Assembly: GCA_015183035.1 (NCBI GenBank)
Contig: JACZZP010000013.1
Coordinates: 1,240,001-1,304,000 of the forward strand
Length of the DNA: 64,000 nt
Reading direction: 5' to 3'
Origin: Meloidogyne chitwoodi
Lineage: Eukaryota > Nematoda > Chromadorea > Rhabditida > Meloidogynidae
The notes beneath the pieces were generated by a model. That model was not told the DNA's origin and searched no databases. It was given only the letters and a program-made list of their open reading frames with translations. Below, in pieces: positions 35,357 to 46,251 of this stretch. The stretch's first letter is position 1; every line of letters starts with the position of its first letter. Both the position numbers and the translations under genes were made by a program.

Positions 35357-38175
35357 TTAAATGAGTATCACATCTTTAATAGAATGAAACAATAAATTCC
35401 CGTGAAGAAATGAAAAATTTGCTTTTAGCTTATCATCAACGCACAGACTTTTAGTGTTAGTAAGCAAAAAAGCCGAAGGCAAAAAGGCTACAGATTGGCG
35501 ACGTAAATCAAGACTATTACCACTCGGATCAAATAATGTAAACCAGTAGAGAATTGCATGACAAACGGAAGATTTGGAACATGTGAAAATACAATGCTGC
35601 TTCACTCGAGTTAACTGATTGAGAAGGTCACGAGTCTGTGGTAAAATATAAAAAAAAATTAAAAGAAAAAATAAACTGAATTGCTTAAATCCATTCTAAA
35701 TAATTCTACGTCATCAGAAATTTGTTCAAAATCAAAAGTTTGTGTTTCAATCTCGTGGAAATATTGCACTCTGTATTCATTCATTGGAGCCAAATCAATA
35801 CCACAATATATTGAATGTTTGTCTTGAAGTAATCTACTCCTTTTGCAAAGCTCCAAAGAATTGATTAAACAACCATTAACACTAATTTGTACAGGAATTA
35901 ATATAGTTTTAGGATTACGAAGACGTAAACCAATTATTGAAGTAAGGTATTCATCAAGAAAACGACCTTGATTAGAGAATGGCCAAAAGAGAATAACACT
36001 ACCGGGTTTGCAGAAGGCTGAAAATATAATATTATGAATTTTTGTGCAACTTTTTGGATTATAAATAAAAATAATTAGAAATATGGATACTATAATTGTA
36101 TAAATTTGGTATCTAAAAATTTATATCCGAATTTGATTTTTTCAAGAATTAAAAATAACTGTGCAAAAATATAGATCAACCTTTTTCAATACAAGTCGAA
36201 TTATTCACTACATATCGAATAGCAGAATATTCAGAAGCAACAGAGAAATGTTTATCAACAAGCAAATCTGTACAGTCAAGCACTGAAGTATATCGAGCTG
36301 ATGCATTGAAATAAAAAGCTCGAACAACTGAATCATTCATTGCCATCATATCTACCCATTGTGGCAGTCGAATAATTTGACATTCACGGACAGGCAATAA
36401 CCCAGAAATTGGATGAACACGAAGAGCGTTGTCTTTAATAAAAACCTCAAACCGAAGTACATCACCCTTTTTTACAGGTGTCGGAGGATAAAAGGGATAG
36501 ATAGCTTGCTGCCAAGAGTAGTTTTCCTCGGGTGATGTGCATATTTCAATATGACCAAAAAGATTTAACCTTAAATCAGTGATTTAATTAATTAATTATA
36601 ATCTTAAAACCTAAACCATACACATACAGCCGATACTATTCCCGTTTCATTTGCTCTCAAAATGATTTCTTTGATAAATTGGCCTTTAAAGAAAAAACTA
36701 GCTATCAAGTTGTTAACGAAAAATACAAACCATTCTTAATTTTTATTAATTGAGCAACATCATTAAAATTCACAAAAATTCCATCGATTGGTGTCGAAAG
36801 AAGCCGATAACCGTTTTTCAATTCATTAATATACGAACATGTGTAAGGCGAAGGCGGAAGAATTCGTTTAATATTTTTTGAAGAAGAGCCTTCAACATTA
36901 CAACAATCGGAAATGAAAGTAATAGCATCTGAGTACTCAAATATATTTTCCTGGTCAATCGCTTTGGCTTCGATAAGAGAAAATAAAAGAGTTGCCTAAA
37001 ATTATGTTTATTAATAAAATTAAATAATAAATAGTATACTCTATTTGGTATCAGAATTGAATCCTCCTCTAGAAGCCGCTCTCTTGCGTCGAGAATCTTT
37101 AAAAAGTTAATATTATATTTAACATGAATATATTCGAGCATGGACGAAATTTATACTAAAACCCTGACCCTCCCTCACTTAAGGCCGAAGAAAAATATAA
37201 AGAGTACAGTGTCAACGATTCTCTCGCCAAAAATAGCACAATCAACAGTTTCACTGACAAAAAGATTATAACGTTTTATAACAGTCATCTTATTCGAATG
37301 CATCTCAAAAAGCTTAACGCGAACATCATTTTGTAAAAAACAGGTACGAGCAATTTTGCACATAGTTTCATCGAGGTCACAAGCATGAACAAGATTACCA
37401 TTTCTAAATAGCAATTTATTTTAGTTTACCGTGGTAAAACGTGATTTTATATCCAATAATCATAAATTTGTATTTATCATTTTTTCTTTTTTAAAAAAAT
37501 CCTTATTCTAACCTAGCGGCAGCAATGCTAAAAATCCCTGAACCGCATCCAATGTCAATTACTCGCAAATCCTGTCTCGAATCAAGTGCTGCATTAATTG
37601 CATTGATAAAATTTGTATTTCTTTTTCCGTCATTAATCATTCGCCAGTGCCATGCATCAAATAAATTTGTTTTCAAATTTTCAATACTAGTTGTTGCTTG
37701 AAGCCATTCAATATCACCTTTTGCAAATAGAAGAGCTCTTTGAAAATTAGCCAACGATTTTGACAACTTACCTTAAATTATAATCTCAAAAAAAAATTTT
37801 AGTAAAAAAATTTAACTTTGGACATAATAATGTTCAGCAATTGTACGCCAAAATTTAAATTCGGTTCCATAAATTATCGTCGATACCCTTAAAACGTCAT
37901 GTGTATTAGTTTCCTAAAAGTTCAAAATAAACCGAGAAATTTGCTTAAAAAATATATACATTCGCTTCGCGATGAAGAAAAGCCCGAAGTGTCACCAAAA
38001 ATTCTTCCAAATATTTTAAACGATTTTCAGTAGGAAGTGACTTAAGAACTGCGATGTAATTAAGGATAGAAAGAGAATATTGACGTTGTGAGGAATAAAG
38101 TCTTGCATTTGAAAGAGAATATCTAGCAGGTTCAGCATTTATTTGATAGGTAATAGGACGTGGGTGAGGAAGCAT
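35357..38175 (-). CDS. prmt-9: Protein arginine N-methyltransferase 9 (PRMT9-like)
   Basis: Methylates arginines using S-adenosylmethionine. In animals PRMT9 symmetrically dimethylates the splicing factor SF3B2. The order of PRMT9 motifs is clear: an N-terminal helical region (38175 to about 37790) where the family has TPR repeats; DAWHWRMINDGKRN; the SAM-binding loop VIDIGCGSGIFSIAAAR; ACDLDETMCKIA; and the double-E loop SETVDCAIFGERIVD, equivalent to ETVDAGLFGE in the human protein. A second, degenerate methyltransferase-like half follows (PENYSWQQAIYPF, PVRECQIIRLPQWVDM, LFRMDLSNS), again as in PRMT9. The start ATG is directly preceded by TTTTCAG, so it could be a trans-splice acceptor or the join to an unseen upstream exon. 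The zDHHC6-like gene follows 144 bp downstream. Confidence 0.88.
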
Positions 38176-38880
38176 CTGAAAATAAAAATTAATACATATT
38201 TTTTTTTTAAATCAACATATTAATAACAATAAATTTTTAAATCCTAAAGCTATCTAAGGAATTTTAAAATTATTAATTTCTTAATTTTGTCGTCATGCAT
38301 ATGGTCATTTTGACAACTTTTACAAAATTTAGGCTTCAAAGTTTTGATTTTGAAAGTTTTAGCTGCAAAGCTCATGATCAATGGTTAGGTCAATTTTCTG
38401 AAACGGGCCTACACTGAAACGACGACTATGAATATGCAACTCTGAAACGACCTTTACCGTTGGAGAAAATAGAAGAGACAGAATTAAATATGAGTGTATC
38501 AAAGAAGTTATAGTGAGTGAATGGCAATTGGGACTTTGTTCTGCGCCACTCTATATTTAGTAAAATTTTATTTTTAAGATAATTAAATTGTCTAACGATA
38601 AATAAATTATTTCTATATTTTTGTCATATTAGTTCTGCTATTTTATTTATAGTTTCGTCTTTTTTAAATTACATTTTTTGAAATTTTACGCATTAATTTT
38701 ATATTCCAGTTGCGCTATGATTCAGGTTTTAATTTTTATTTTCTCATAATTTAATAGATTTTACAGCACATTCCATGGGAAAAACTCACTTTTACCGGTC
38801 GTTTTGTTTTTATCGAAGAGAGTGTTCACGGAACAAGTAGACTGATCAAATTGTCATTTATTTTTAAATGCGCCTTTTTC
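38176..38880. other. Intergenic region between divergent genes
   Basis: About 700 bp between PRMT9 (minus) and the phosphatase gene (plus), holding both promoters. TTTTCAG at 38176-38182 (minus) and TTTTACAG near 38760-38767 (plus) look like spliced-leader acceptors. A short frame starting at ATG 38775 (+) ends before the phosphatase start and could be an upstream open reading frame. Confidence 0.5.
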
Positions 38881-39777
38881 ATGGCTTTGGACATAACACT
38901 TTCTCTTGTTGCAACTGTTGCATCTTATCGTTTATTAGCTTGGGCATTTTTTACTCCGTCTGAGAGGTTTTTCTTTTTTTAATTGCTCTAAAATTTTTTA
39001 GAGGATTTTATTGTGATGATGAAAGTATCAGAGAACAATTAAAAGAAAATACAGTTCCGACACTTATTCTTCTCGTTATTACATTGGCTGGCCCTTTCTT
39101 TATTATTGTTTTTGTAAATTTTATAAAAATGAGACGACAGAATAAAGGATTAGCAGGTTTGTATAATTTAAGTTTTTAAATTTTTGTTAAATTGCAGAAA
39201 CATTTAATCGTTCAACTTATGTTTATCTTGACTATGTTGTTGCATTCTGGGTAGCAACTTTAACAATTGATATTATTAAATGTTTTGTTGGAAGGACGAG
39301 ACCTAATTTCATTGCAATGTGTTCACCAAAAGAATTACATGATGTTTGCATTGAAAATCCTGAAGGTTTAAATTAAAATTTTAATAACATATTGTACTTG
39401 TATTGTTTAATGCGGTAATATTTATTTTCCATTTTTTAGCTTTTGTCTCAATTGCACACTGTACGACTGGTTGGAAAAAATCTCGTAACTCAAAACTCAG
39501 TTTTCCTTCAGGACACGCAGCAATTTCAGTGTTCTCTACACTTTTTATTTTCTTCTATTTGCGAGGATTGCAAAGACGAAATTCTGATATTTTTATGAAA
39601 TTATTATTTATAATTTTCTCTTCCATTTTTATTCTTTTTACTATTTATTGCTGTATTTCACGTGTAACTGATTGCTGGCATTATTCTACTGATGTATTCG
39701 GTGGTGTATGTTTAGGTTCTTTATTATTTCATTTGCTCCTTCATAAGTACTACGGGACACGTCCACATTCAATTTAA
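38881..39777 (+). CDS. Lipid phosphate phosphatase (PAP2 family, LPP/PLPP)
   Basis: Six-helix membrane enzyme that removes phosphate from phosphatidate, lysophosphatidate or sphingosine-1-phosphate at the cell surface or in organelle lumens. The three catalytic motifs are present: KCFVGRTRP (motif 1), FPSGHAA (motif 2, with the catalytic His), and SRVTDCWHYSTDV (motif 3, with the nucleophile His and charge-relay Asp). Helices precede and follow each motif, and the length of about 255 residues fits LPPs. At least four exons (first 38881-38966, last ending at 39777) splice in frame. The start at 38881 gives MALDITLSLVATVAS, the first helix. It is divergent from PRMT9. Confidence 0.9.
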
Positions 39778-39890
39778 TTTACTTCTTACATTAATATAAT
39801 GTGTTATCTAGGTAGCATGTTAAAAAATATTTTGTGCAAACTTATGGCTATTAAAACTTGTGTTAATATACATATATAACTATTAAATAC

Positions 39891-40052
39891 TAGAGTTATT
39901 CATATGCGTTTTTCCGGTAACGGTAAATTCGGTAATTTACCGGTACCGAAAATTACCGATAATTTTCATAATCGACCGGTACGGTAAACCGGTAATTTTA
40001 CCGCGGTAATACCGAAAATTACCGCGGTATTACCGTCCCGTGAATAACTCTA
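39891..40052. mobile_element. hAT-type MITE packed with ACCG palindromes
   Basis: A 162-bp element with perfect 12-bp inverted ends TAGAGTTATTCA and an 8-bp duplication TTAAATAC (39883-39890 and 40053-40060). The interior is a series of short GGTAA/TTACC and CCGGT/ACCGG palindromes that can fold into a strong hairpin. The TAGAG end and 8-bp duplication fit hAT elements, and the end resembles that of the hAT copy at 6184-6866. It has no coding capacity. It lies between the phosphatase 3' end and the makorin gene. Confidence 0.85.
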
Positions 40053-40360
40053 TTAAATACTTTTATTTTTTCCTTTGAAAATGTACTAAATTATATTGGT
40101 TGATAAATTGGGTTTTATTCCTTACAATTGAATATTCTTATTTTTGTAATTTTTTAATAGATTTAATTAAATCTAGAGATAATGTATTTATTGTATGCTA
40201 AAATGAAATCGAAAAATGTTCTTTTCCATAGGAGATCTCGTTTTCTGATAAAATTTTTATTGTAGTAGTGAAGATTTTAATATGTCTCTTTGTCATAACA
40301 AATTTATTTTTTCATTAATTTTTGTTTTAATGTGAGAGCTAAAATAAAGGTTATTATATT

Positions 40361-40367
40361 TTTTCAG
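40361..40367 (+). promoter_or_regulatory. Probable trans-splice acceptor of the makorin gene
   Basis: TTTTCAG, the nematode 3' splice consensus, lies 24 bp before the ATG at 40392 with no upstream coding exon in frame. It is a good site for spliced-leader addition. Confidence 0.5.
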
Positions 40368-40391
40368 CATAAAGGAAAATTGGAACAAAAT

Positions 40392-42061
40392 ATGAGTGAC
40401 ACATCAGACGCGCGACTTTGTCGTTATTTTGCTAGTAATATTTGCTACAAGGGAGACAACTGTGAATTTTCTCATGATCGAAATGCTAAACCGGATTTGG
40501 TTTGTCGTTACTATCTACAGGGTGCATGCGTATATGGGAGCAAATGCAGGTTTATATTTATCCCTTTTTTCAACCGTTCTGAATTTAGGTTCGATCATGT
40601 TAGAAGTGCGATTGGACAGAGAGCAGGAGTTCCTTGTGAAAATCAAACACCTGTAAATGTTTGGCTTCAGAAATTAATTTTATTAACTGATTGTGAATCA
40701 ATTTTAAAGTTTTTCTAAATTTGTAGATTTATACTTTTACTCTGATAAATATAAATTTTAAATAATTTTTCCTATTTACAGACTTCTTTCATTTCTACAA
40801 CGCCTCCAAAACCGTTGTCAAAATTGTCTATCAATAGCAAACCTTATGTACCGGCTCCAATCCCTGTGTCAAATCCCTGGAACAAGAATGTTTCTCTGAA
40901 CAATTTTCATAAGGATTTGGGGTTCGAGCTTGAATTACTTAACAGTCCTGATACTGGCTGTTCCTCAAACAATTTTAATTCATCTACTTTGCAAAAAACG
41001 CGGGGGATCGATCTTTCTAATGTGCCTCTTTGTCCGTATTTTGAAGTGGTTAGTGATTCATCAATTAATTTATTAAGATTTTGTCTTCTTTTTTACATCC
41101 TTATAAATTCTTAACTTTAGGGCCTATGTCAGGAGGGCGATTTTTGTCGTTTTGTACACGGTATGTCTTGTGATATGTGTCTGTTGAATGTTCTGCATCC
41201 CTATAATGAAGCTCAGCAAAAGAAACACCGTCGTGATTGTCTTGCGCAACATGAAAAAGATATGGAAGCAGCTTTTGCTGATGCTAGATCTGCGTAACTT
41301 TATAATTTTATTATTTTAAATAATTTATTTAGTGAAAAACAATGTGGAATTTGCATGGAGTTAATCGTTGCGAAAGATTTGCGCTTTGCTATTCTTCAAA
41401 ATTGCACTCACTGCTTTTGTTTGGATTGTATTCGTAAATGGAGAAAACAACACAATAATTCGGATCAAGAAGTTGAGGCAAAAACTGTCCGAGCGTGTCC
41501 AGAGTGCCGTGTTCATAGTGATTACGTTATTCCATCAAAGATATGGATTGAGGATAAAGACGGAAAGGAAAAATTGATCAAAGTCTTTCGTGATAATACT
41601 AAAAAGGTAAACAATAATTATTTTTGTAAAACTGTAAGTGAAAAACTTTTTAGACGAGATTCCCTCAAAATTTAATTGAATATTTTCAATTTCGGGGGAA
41701 AGAGACTTGTGGCTTAGGGACTGGCATATCCTTGATATTCTATAAATTTGTGTTAATTTAGAGATTACTTGTTGGCATAAAAGTTCCTTTTTCCTTTCAG
41801 ATCAAATGCAAGTACATAAAGGGGAGTGATGTTGATAGTTGCCCATTCGGCAATAAATGTTTCTACAAAGTAAAAATTTTGAATTTCATGAATCTAAAAC
41901 CTCAAATTTTTCAGCATCAAATGCCAGATGGAACGATTGTTGAAGGAAAGTCGCCACGTACTCTGCGTAAGGAGCGTTCTAATAATTTCGAACTTTTCGA
42001 GTTCTTGTTGGTCTCTTTATCGGAGGATTCTGATGATGGTTTTGATTTCAGATTTTATTAA
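40392..42061 (+). CDS. Makorin RING-finger E3 ubiquitin ligase
   Basis: RNA-binding ubiquitin ligase. Seven exons: 40392-40549, 40589-40652, 40782-41048, 41121-41293, 41333-41606, 41801-41879 and 41915-42061. Domain order is that of makorins: two N-terminal CCCH zinc fingers (LCRYFASNICYKGDNCEFSH, then CRYYLQGACVYGSKCRFDH); a third CCCH plus the makorin-type Cys-His block (CPYFEVGLCQEGDFCRFVHG, then CDMCLLNVLHP and HRRDCLAQHEKDME); a C3HC4 RING finger (CGICMELI, NCTHCFCLDCIRKWR, CPECR); and a C-terminal CCCH (CKYIKGSDVDSCPFGNKCFY, then KH). The start is taken just after a trans-splice acceptor; an upstream Met at 40332 is not needed. The nearest C. elegans relative is the makorin LEP-2. Confidence 0.93.
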
Positions 42062-42765
42062 AGGACTGCTGTTGGGTTTGGAATAAATATATTTTTGTTT
42101 TCTTTTCTAAAAAGCATTTTTCTTTCCTTTAAATGCTTCTAACCAGTGTATATTTGTCGAATTTTTGCCTTCTTTATTTCTTTGTTAATGAATTTACTTA
42201 ACCTTTAAAAATATCTCATGCTGCTCTAAGAAAAGAATATAAAATTAAATGTGCACAAATACTTTGAAAAATTTTAGAATTATGATGAATTTTGAATAAT
42301 TAATAAAGCACATTTTTGAGTATTTTTTACATATTAATATTATATAGAGATAGCTTAATGGTGATTACCCGAACTTTAATCTGAAGAAAATATTTTCAAA
42401 ATTTCTAAGGTGATGTTAAAACGGGTTTTAACCTAATAAAAGGTTTAATATCAAGGGCGTATCTAGCTTATTTTAGAAATTAGGCTATACATAGCTTTTA
42501 TAGAAACTGGAAAACAAAAAATTTTAAGGAAACTATTATCGTTAAAATAACCAAAAATGTTAAAAAACAAAAAGAAATGATTCAAATTATTAGTTTTGTC
42601 TTTCACAATCTTTTAGTTTATAAAAATATTTTATGGACATGCCCTTGTATACTTTTTATGCTAAAATGCAATTTCATTTTATATTAAAACTTTTATTTTT
42701 TAATTCTTTTTCTTTAATAAATATTTTTAATAACTACGTAATAATTATAAATAAAAATAGATAAA
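42062..42765. other. Intergenic region between convergent genes
   Basis: About 700 bp between the makorin stop and the SMIM20-like stop. Apart from a short hyphenated palindrome near 42415-42445 (acgggttttaacct and neighbours), I see no feature. Confidence 0.5.
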
Positions 42766-43319
42766 TTACTTTTCATAAGGAATTTTATCTTTCCTCGATT
42801 CTCTATCAAATGGATCCCTCCAAGAAGGTAAATGTGAATTTGCTGCAATTTGGTCACGTGTTAATGGCAATCTGCTGTATAATTCTGACTGTTTTTTTGC
42901 ATAAAATTCGTGATTTATCTGAGAAAGAAAAAATCTTTTAGCATTAAAAAAACTGAACCAGTCTTTCATAACTTTCTAATAAGAAATGTGTGAAACAAAA
43001 TTTTCAACAAAGGTTGCCTAAATATTAGAAGCATTTCAAGAGTGTGAGGAGAGTTTTTGATATAAGACTAGACAATTACAAGACCTATTAAGATAATTTT
43101 TTGGAAATCAAACTGTTTTTTTTTTGCTATTTCATTTAATAATCTTTTATTAACCTTTGGTTGAATTGCAGTCATGTAGAAGCTCAATACAATTGCTCCT
43201 ACAGTTCCCATGATAATCATCTTACTTTTAGAAATTTCTAGATTGTTCTTAGTTCTAATGATTGCATCGAAAAGTCGAGTCCAAGGAGGAATTCGAGGGC
43301 CATCAGCTGGATAGCGCAT
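42766..43319 (-). CDS. SMIM20/MITRAC7-like small mitochondrial membrane protein
   Basis: Two exons (43155-43319 and 42766-42918) give 105 residues. One membrane helix (KMIIMGTVGAIVLSFYM) is followed by QPKINHEFYAKKQSE, then a C-terminal SWRDPFDRE. The layout of a helix, a Pro shortly after it, Tyr-x-Lys-Lys-x-Gln and a terminal W-x-DPF-x-R is that of human SMIM20 (MITRAC7), which stabilises newly made COX1 during cytochrome c oxidase assembly in the mitochondrial inner membrane. The intron was placed at AAG|GTTAAT with the acceptor TTCTTTCTCAG; reading on without it gives a stop soon after. The protein is longer at its N-terminus than the human one. Another mitochondrial gene (IMMP2L) lies 126 bp upstream on the same strand, which supports the call. 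Confidence 0.65.
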
Positions 43320-43445
43320 TTTTTAATATTTATAATGTAGCTAAATTATAAACAACTAAAAATTAAAAAAAAAAGTTTTGATAAAAACAAGAGTTAAATT
43401 TAAAAAAATTTTCTGATAAATTTATTAACGTAAATCAAAATAAAA

Positions 43446-44097
43446 CTATAAAATTTGAGTTTTTTCATCTTCTTCCCTATTTTTAAAAATTGTCCATCTT
43501 GATGGGGGCCAAATCAAATATTTTACTTTACCAGCCATAAGACCACAGTTTACCTAAAATTATTGCTAGAGTTAATTAAGTTTAAAAAATAACCGGTCCA
43601 TATGCTCGACTATCCAAAACTGCTGGATCTTTTAAATTGTCTGACAATGCCCAAACATGATTATTTGGAACGAGAACTCTTCCCCCTTGTTTTGATTTTG
43701 CTGTATCCCCTGGTAGTGCAACTATACGTTTTATGTGATTTTTCGTTGGATCTGAAGGTGGTCTATAAATAAAAAATTTATTAACTTCCAGTAAGCTAAA
43801 ATTAATTTACGTGAACACAAATATATCACCGACATATGGCTTCTTAAATATTTTTGAGACCCATATAAAATCGCCAGGAACTAAAGTTGGCTGAAATTTT
43901 TAAAATTGAAGAATGATATTTAAGACATTTTTAGGCAGTTATATTTAAGATTTGGTTAAAGTGACTGTTGTAATTTTCAATTCACAAACCGACATAGAAA
44001 TCCCTGTAATTGACATTGGACAAGCAACTAAACCAAAAAAGGCAGTACATGTGCAAAATACCCCAGTTCCATGAACAATCTTTCGAAAAAAACCCAT
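43446..44097 (-). CDS. Mitochondrial inner membrane protease subunit 2 (IMMP2L/Imp2)
   Basis: Signal-peptidase-I-type protease (family S26) that trims sorting signals of intermembrane-space proteins. A membrane helix near the N-terminus (GVFCTCTAFFGLVACPMSI) leads into the catalytic serine box GISMSPTLVPGDFIWV. Then come VGDIFVF, the catalytic lysine box HIKRIVALPGD, and the Imp2-type box NHVWALSDN followed by LDSRAYGPV. The end has WPPSRW, as in animal IMMP2L. Four exons splice in frame to about 165 residues, the usual length. The start at 44097 precedes the helix directly. The SMIM20-like gene follows 126 bp downstream, making a candidate mitochondrial operon. Confidence 0.92.
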
Positions 44098-44460
44098 TTA
44101 TTTCGTGTAAGAAATTCTTCGGTTTCGTCTAAAAAAGAAAAAGTAGTTTGAAACCAATAAAAATTCGATTCAGCGAACAAAGTATTCTAATTAAAATAAT
44201 ACAATAATAAAAACAATCAATTCTCATTGATTCAAAAATTTTATCATGAACATTTTAAATATAATGTCCAAATTCTTTTCAAAAGAATAAAGCATTTAGT
44301 CAATAAAAGTAGAGATCAGACCAAAAAAAGATAAATATTTCATGGATAAAAATTTCGAAAAAATTTTTGATCAAAATCACAAAAAAATAATTTGTTCAAT
44401 CTCTGAAAATAAATAAAATAAAAACTTGAAAAAATAATTTATTTAAAGATCAAAAATATT
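44098..44460. other. Intergenic region
   Basis: About 360 bp between IMMP2L and the SPRY-type gene, both on the minus strand. AT-rich; no supported feature. Confidence 0.45.
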
Positions 44461-45881
44461 TCACTCTCCAGCTTCATGATTTTCGATATCATAAATGAAA
44501 GACTTATTGTCATCGTTTCCAAAATTAAGTCGAACATCGCATCTCTTAATAGCAACATGAGGAAACAGATCCTCAATTTCATCCAAAAGAATTGTTTTGC
44601 CTAAAAAAGGAAGAGAATCAATGTTTTATTGAAATATTTTTTAACCAATTTGCTTTTTGTTTAAAGTGAAAAAAATTTGAGTCTTTTCTTTTGGCTTGTT
44701 TTTTGGCGGAAGAATATGACCACAACCAAAAACATCACCACCAACTATTGGACAATTAAGAAATTGTTTCTCAGTTCCATCAGCAGTGCGATAATATCCA
44801 TCGCTGCACAAACGAAAATAGCATTCATTGTTCTTGTAAAGTCCAAGTTGCATCTCCCAATTAAACCATTTGAATCTAAATAAAATTAAAAATATTTTAG
44901 AGAGAGAAAACCTACTCATTCTCTTTCACATTATCAGGCAAGGCTGTTACTTCAAAAAATCGAAGAACATAAGCGTTTTCGGGAATTTCAGAAGGAATAT
45001 CAGCCCTCTTAAATTCCTTTTCAGCTTTCAACATGATTAAATTATCGCTCTCTTTAAAAACCCAGTTTTTAGTTTTAAATAAATTTTTAATATCTAACCC
45101 ATATTTTTGGTAGAGTGACTATATTTAATCAGAGCCCCATCATTACAGATCCAAACGACTCCATTACCTTCTTTACAATAACCGGTAGTTTCTTTCCAGC
45201 AATTTTGACCGCAACAATTCCAATTGTCAGATACGTTATTTATCTTGTTAAAACATTTAACATAAACCTGAAAAACATAAATTGTTGGTTTACTGAATTT
45301 TTATAAATTAAAAACCCACAGTTAAAAGTTTCTGCTTATCTGTCTTTTCCTTTAGAAGATTAGTAACTTCGAGCACTTCGAGCTAAATTTGAACAAAAAT
45401 AAAATTAATCTGTAAGGAAATTAATTCGGTGAGGTACCTTTCCGCGCCGCCTATTCCGCGCCAAACCAGCCGCGCCGGCCGATTCCGCTCTGGCCGATTC
45501 TGCGTTGCCGATTCACCGCCCGTTATAAACCGCGCCACATTTATTTTTTTTGATTATATTTTTAAGTTTTTCAATATTTTTAGTCTCTTAAAAACATTAA
45601 ATCATTTAAAAACATTTATAAAGCAAATTTTATTTTAACAAAATAATTAAAAAAGCTCCAATAGCAAGGAATTGACCTACTGTCCAATTTATAACGGGCG
45701 CGGATTCGGCAGCGCTGAATCGGCCAGTGCGGAATCGGCCGGCGCGAATTGGTTTGGCACGGAATAATCCCAGTCCGAAATTAATTACCTCAAGAGATTT
45801 AATTTTTTCATTTAATTCCTGCCGATGAACTGAACAAATAGAATTTGAACAACAATCAACGTCGTCGTCAATCTCGTCCAT
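44461..45881 (-). CDS. SPRY-type domain protein with N-terminal coiled coil
   Basis: Multi-exon gene; first exon 45789-45881, second exon from 45382, stop at 44461. There is no signal peptide: the protein starts MDEIDDDVDCC. A short helical, charged stretch (HRQELNEKIKSLELEVLEV) looks like coiled coil. A Cys/Trp-rich stretch (NWNCCGQNCWKETTGYC, then NGVVWICNDGALI) precedes the SPRY-like part: WEMQLGLYKNNECYFR, GGDVFGCGHILPP, and QIFFTLNKKQIGKTI, which matches the VFFTKNG strand of B30.2/SPRY domains. SPRY domains are protein-binding modules. Secreted SPRY proteins (SPRYSECs) are effectors in cyst nematodes, but this one lacks a secretion signal and is more likely intracellular. Its first intron carries a GC-rich foldback transposon. 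Confidence 0.65.
45427..45777. mobile_element. GC-rich foldback (Mutator-like) element in an intron
   Basis: A 351-bp element with imperfect inverted arms of about 75-100 bp built from repeated GCCGATTC/GGCGCG-type words, starting CGGTGAGG and ending AGTCCG. A 9-bp direct repeat AAATTAATT flanks it (45418-45426 and 45778-45786). A 9-bp duplication with long inverted ends is typical of Mutator-like (MULE) elements. No transposase is encoded. On the host gene strand, the element begins 11 bp inside the first intron of the SPRY-type gene, so the duplication itself forms part of the region just after the GT donor. Confidence 0.75.
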
Positions 45882-46251
45882 TTTTAAATGTTTTGAACTT
45901 AAAGAGAGAAAATAAATAAAATAAAATTTATTGGGATGATAAGAAACATTTTTATTTGAAAAAGCAGTTTCTATGTGAAAAAATTAATTCAAAAAATTTA
46001 AATTAACGCGGAAATGTAAAAATGACATTTTATCCTATGATTTTCGCAATTTTTAAATATTTAAGTATGAACGGAATAAACTGGAAAAGAACTCATCGAG
46101 CTTATGTTAATCCAATAGGACTAAAATTGGTCGAATTGGATAAAATATATAAGAATTCATTTCACTGCAAAAATTTTTACCCTGCGAAAGATTTAGTGCA
46201 CGAAGTGATTACATTGAGACTCAATTAAATATTTATCAGAAATATTCTAAC
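45882..46251. other. Intergenic region
   Basis: About 370 bp between two minus-strand genes. A frame at 46022-46228 (+) has no recognisable content; its complement includes a possible downstream exon of the MATH gene (see that entry). Confidence 0.45.

Noticed and set aside
40332..40391. Upstream start for makorin at 40332
   Set aside because: A TTTTCAG acceptor lies between it and the next Met, and the extra residues have no counterpart in makorins.
44461..45881. SPRY-type gene as a secreted SPRYSEC effector
   Set aside because: The protein starts with an acidic stretch and has no signal peptide.
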